From Succinivibrio dextrinosolvens (GTDB taxonomy: Bacteria > Pseudomonadota > Gammaproteobacteria > Enterobacterales > Succinivibrionaceae), in NCBI RefSeq assembly GCF_011065405.1, contig NZ_CP047056.1, forward strand, positions 3,308,747-3,372,746: a stretch of 64,000 nt of DNA. Direction: 5' to 3'. A program made the position numbers and the translations under genes. Below, piece by piece: positions 61,644-64,000 of this stretch; the first letter of the stretch is position 1, and each line of letters opens with the position of its first letter. Below the pieces are notes generated by a model. That model did not search any database. It worked only from the letters and a program-made list of their open reading frames with translations, and had not been told where the DNA came from.

Positions 61644-64000
61644 TTACTCTTTTTCTGAGATTGAGAAGATTTCCTCAATCTGTCGGTTGGACAAGTCTCC
61701 AATCCATTTCTCTCCAGTATTTACTGTCAAATCCGCAAGTTCCTTTTTGGAATTGATAATCTCATTGATTTTTTCTTCAAAGGTATTTGCGCAAATGAAT
61801 CGGTAAACCTGAACATTGTTTTTCTGACCAATTCTATATGCTCTGTCTGTTGCCTGTGCTTCAACTGCAGGATTCCACCACAGATCATAATGAATTACAG
61901 ATGATGCTGCGGTAAGATTCAGTCCTGTTCCTGCTGCCTTTAGAGATAGAATCAGGCACTGTTCATCCTTTCTATTCTGGAATCTGTCCACCATCTTTGC
62001 TCGTTGTGCTGATGGTACACCTCCGTGGAGGAACTGTGGTTTAAATCCTGTTTTATCATTGATCCATTTCTGTAATAGATCTCCCATGGACTTGAACTGG
62101 GTAAAGATAAGAGTTTTCTTTCTGTTTTCTTTCATTTCATCAAGAAGATCGAAGAGTACCTCCATCTTTCCTGCATATTTTGCATCCTGATACCGATCCT
62201 CTTTAGAAAACTGAGCTGGAGCATTGCAAATCTGTTTTAAGCTTTGTATCAGATTTAGTACAACAGATGATCTAATCTTAGGATCTGCATTCTTCATAAG
62301 GAACATACTGTTATCCACCTTTTCCTGATATAAGGCTACCTGCTGTGGTGTTAAGGTACAGAATTTATCTGTTGAAATCTTTTCTGGAAGATCGTCGATA
62401 ACACTCTTGTCAGTTTTGAGTCTTCTCATGATGAATGGTGCTGTAACTCTTTTGAAGCTGTTAACTGCACTGATATCACGATTTTTTTCGATTGGTGTGG
62501 CAAATTCTTTCTTAAAGTTATCTGTAGTTCCTAGTAGACCTGGATTTGCAAAGTCCATAATTGACCAGTATTCCATAAGTCTGTTTTCAACTGGAGTACC
62601 GGATATCGCTATCATTGAGTCTGCATTAATAGCTCGTACTGCTTTGAATACCTGAGATTTGTTGTTTTTAATAGCCTGAGCTTCGTCAATAACAATAAGT
62701 CTTAGTTTCAGCTGTTTAAGCTTTTTAAGCTCTGTTCTAAGCACTCCATAGGTTGTAATTATCACATGAGTATGGTTTTCCAGATTTTTCTGGGTGTAAT
62801 ACAGATTGTATGTAATCTGTGGGGCAAATTTTGAAAGTTCTCGTCCCCAGTTGACCAAAAGTGAAGTTGGTACAACTATCAGTACCTGTTTATAATCAAG
62901 TTCTCCGTCATAACGAAGTTTCTCAATTGCAGCTATAACCTGAAGGGTTTTTCCAAGTCCCATATCATCTGCAATAATTGAGCCCATCATGGTTCTGAGG
63001 TTACGGGTAAGCCAACTGTAACCTCTTTGCTGATATGGTCTGAGTTTTGCCTGAAGTGTAGGTGGTACCTCAATGGACTTTTCAGAGAGAATGTTTTTTA
63101 GACATGCTTGTAGCTCTTTTGTAATCTGTACATTGTTTTCTCCAAAACGTCCTGTGAGCGCGGCTGCCATCAGCCTCTGTTTGGTAGGAGTAACATTTGC
63201 AGACAGAAGTTTCTTGGCAATTCTTGAGGTGACAGAAGGATCAACGTAAACAAACGAGTTTCCAAAACGAACAACTTTTCCTTCATGTTTTCTTAATTCG
63301 TTGAATTCTGCTTCTGAAATAGAATGGTTACCTAAAGCAAGATCCCAATGGAAGTTTAGAAGATCTGCAAGGCCCATATAGCCAGATTTCTGATCCCACG
63401 CACCTTCTGTACCAATAGTCATGGCTGATTTTGGATATATAACCTTTTTCAGTGATTTTGGTACTATCAGCTTGACACCTAAAAGACGCATGGCTGGAAT
63501 TGTTGAGAGAATGATATCTGCAAGACTGTCAAGCGAAATAATTCCTTCTCCTTTCTGATCTTCTAGAAGTTCTGTCAGAATAGGGCAGACTGAACTTAGT
63601 CTTGCTACTGTTCTCAGACATTCGAATCTGATTTTCTGGTATTCTTTATCCTCAAGAATCTTGGTTAAAGGAATGAATGCCTCTTCAGGTATGCCTGATT
63701 TATCCAGACGGTTAAATCCCATGGTTATTGAAACACCATCTTTATTGGCAAAGAGTTTCTTTGGGGTTCTGCTTCTCAGTGGCAGTATTAGGTTATCATC
63801 AACCACAGGCGCTGTCTGGGAGTTGTCTTCTTCTTCAGTAGCAAAATCTACATACTGAGCGTCCTGCTCTTCAAGCCCAGATTCAAGATCATTTCCTTTA
63901 ACATCTCGAGCTTCTTCAACAATATCTTCAAGACTGTGTTGAGATAGAAAAGATCTGTCTTCAAGAATAATAACAGGTAAAACTTTAAGGTTCTGTAGAT
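61644..64000 (-). CDS. SNF2-family DEAD/DEAH helicase-like ATPase, 5' end outside the window
   Basis: At least 785 residues of a SNF2/RapA-like helicase. The ORF is open to the window edge; a GTG at 63806 is an in-frame codon, not necessarily the start. Motif I reads IIADDMGLGKTLQ, II is VIDEAQAIKN, III is AISGTPVENRLMEYWS, and the C-terminal helicase motifs are FTQFKSMGDLLQ, SLKAAGTGLNLTAAS and QATDRAYRIGQ. The upstream half resembles bacterial SNF2 helicases with an N-terminal helicase-associated domain. Such proteins remodel protein-DNA or RNA polymerase complexes and are often found with defence islands. It follows the ATPase relic on the opposite strand. Confidence 0.9.
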   Translation of the reverse strand, partial: LQNLKVLPVIILEDRSFLSQHSLEDIVEEARDVKGNDLESGLEEQDAQYVDFATEEEDNSQTAPVVDDNLILPLRSRTPKKLFANKDGVSITMGFNRLDKSGIPEEAFIPLTKILEDKEYQKIRFECLRTVARLSSVCPILTELLEDQKGEGIISLDSLADIILSTIPAMRLLGVKLIVPKSLKKVIYPKSAMTIGTEGAWDQKSGYMGLADLLNFHWDLALGNHSISEAEFNELRKHEGKVVRFGNSFVYVDPSVTSRIAKKLLSANVTPTKQRLMAAALTGRFGENNVQITKELQACLKNILSEKSIEVPPTLQAKLRPYQQRGYSWLTRNLRTMMGSIIADDMGLGKTLQVIAAIEKLRYDGELDYKQVLIVVPTSLLVNWGRELSKFAPQITYNLYYTQKNLENHTHVIITTYGVLRTELKKLKQLKLRLIVIDEAQAIKNNKSQVFKAVRAINADSMIAISGTPVENRLMEYWSIMDFANPGLLGTTDNFKKEFATPIEKNRDISAVNSFKRVTAPFIMRRLKTDKSVIDDLPEKISTDKFCTLTPQQVALYQEKVDNSMFLMKNADPKIRSSVVLNLIQSLKQICNAPAQFSKEDRYQDAKYAGKMEVLFDLLDEMKENRKKTLIFTQFKSMGDLLQKWINDKTGFKPQFLHGGVPSAQRAKMVDRFQNRKDEQCLILSLKAAGTGLNLTAASSVIHYDLWWNPAVEAQATDRAYRIGQKNNVQVYRFICANTFEEKINEIINSKKELADLTVNTGEKWIGDLSNRQIEEIFSISEKE

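Overview
The window looks like chromosomal DNA from an AT-rich gammaproteobacterium, most probably a member of the Succinivibrionaceae (Aeromonadales). The grounds are a single-domain L25, DusA, PurT, a PotGHI putrescine transporter of enterobacterial type, a proteobacterial aryl polyene cluster, and many AAA ATPases of the gut-anaerobe type. The family assignment is inference. No tRNA, rRNA or CRISPR array was seen.

Layout. 1-2.95 kb: a DUF4143 ATPase gene cut off from its apparent promoter by a TnpB element. 3-29 kb: mostly housekeeping genes. These are potGHI, an M23 murein hydrolase, dusA, an aldo/keto reductase, a Wzz-like protein, a DUF1703 ATPase, rplY with a leader hairpin, cvfB, sohB, topA, a chemotaxis receptor, purT and a low-molecular-weight tyrosine phosphatase. 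Among them sit four intact genes for enzyme-family proteins whose catalytic residues are replaced: Fe-alcohol dehydrogenase-like, RocB-like M20 peptidase, SHMT-like and exonuclease I-like.

29.1-38.7 kb: a nest of mobile elements that can be unpicked base by base. A DUF4143 ATPase gene was interrupted after TTTAT by an IS605-type element of about 1.87 kb with divergent tnpA and tnpB. The tnpA was then split by a 5.2 kb insertion that carries an IS4-family and two IS110-family transposases and is flanked by the 9-bp repeat TTTACGTCT. A second, intact DUF4143 ATPase follows. Each DUF4143 gene in the window has, or once had, a short direct-repeat array just upstream of its coding sequence. The period is 25 bp in one case and about 33 bp in two.

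38.8-41.7 kb: a solitary MglB-like sugar-binding protein and an IS66-type transposase. 42-57.2 kb: one long minus-strand operon for an aryl polyene (flexirubin/xanthomonadin-like pigment lipid), in the order apeB to apeR. It holds a methyltransferase, ketosynthases, two carrier proteins, an aromatic acid ligase, dehydratases, a ketoreductase, acyl- and glycosyltransferases, a thioesterase and a LolA/MMPL/lipoprotein export set. 57.4-64 kb: two DUF1703 ATPases, the relic of a third PD-(D/E)XK ATPase, and a SNF2-type helicase that runs off the window.

The most notable points are the repeat arrays tied to DUF4143 ATPase genes, the association of both TnpB elements with such genes, and the clustering of catalytically degenerate enzymes. 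All functional statements are inferred from sequence alone.
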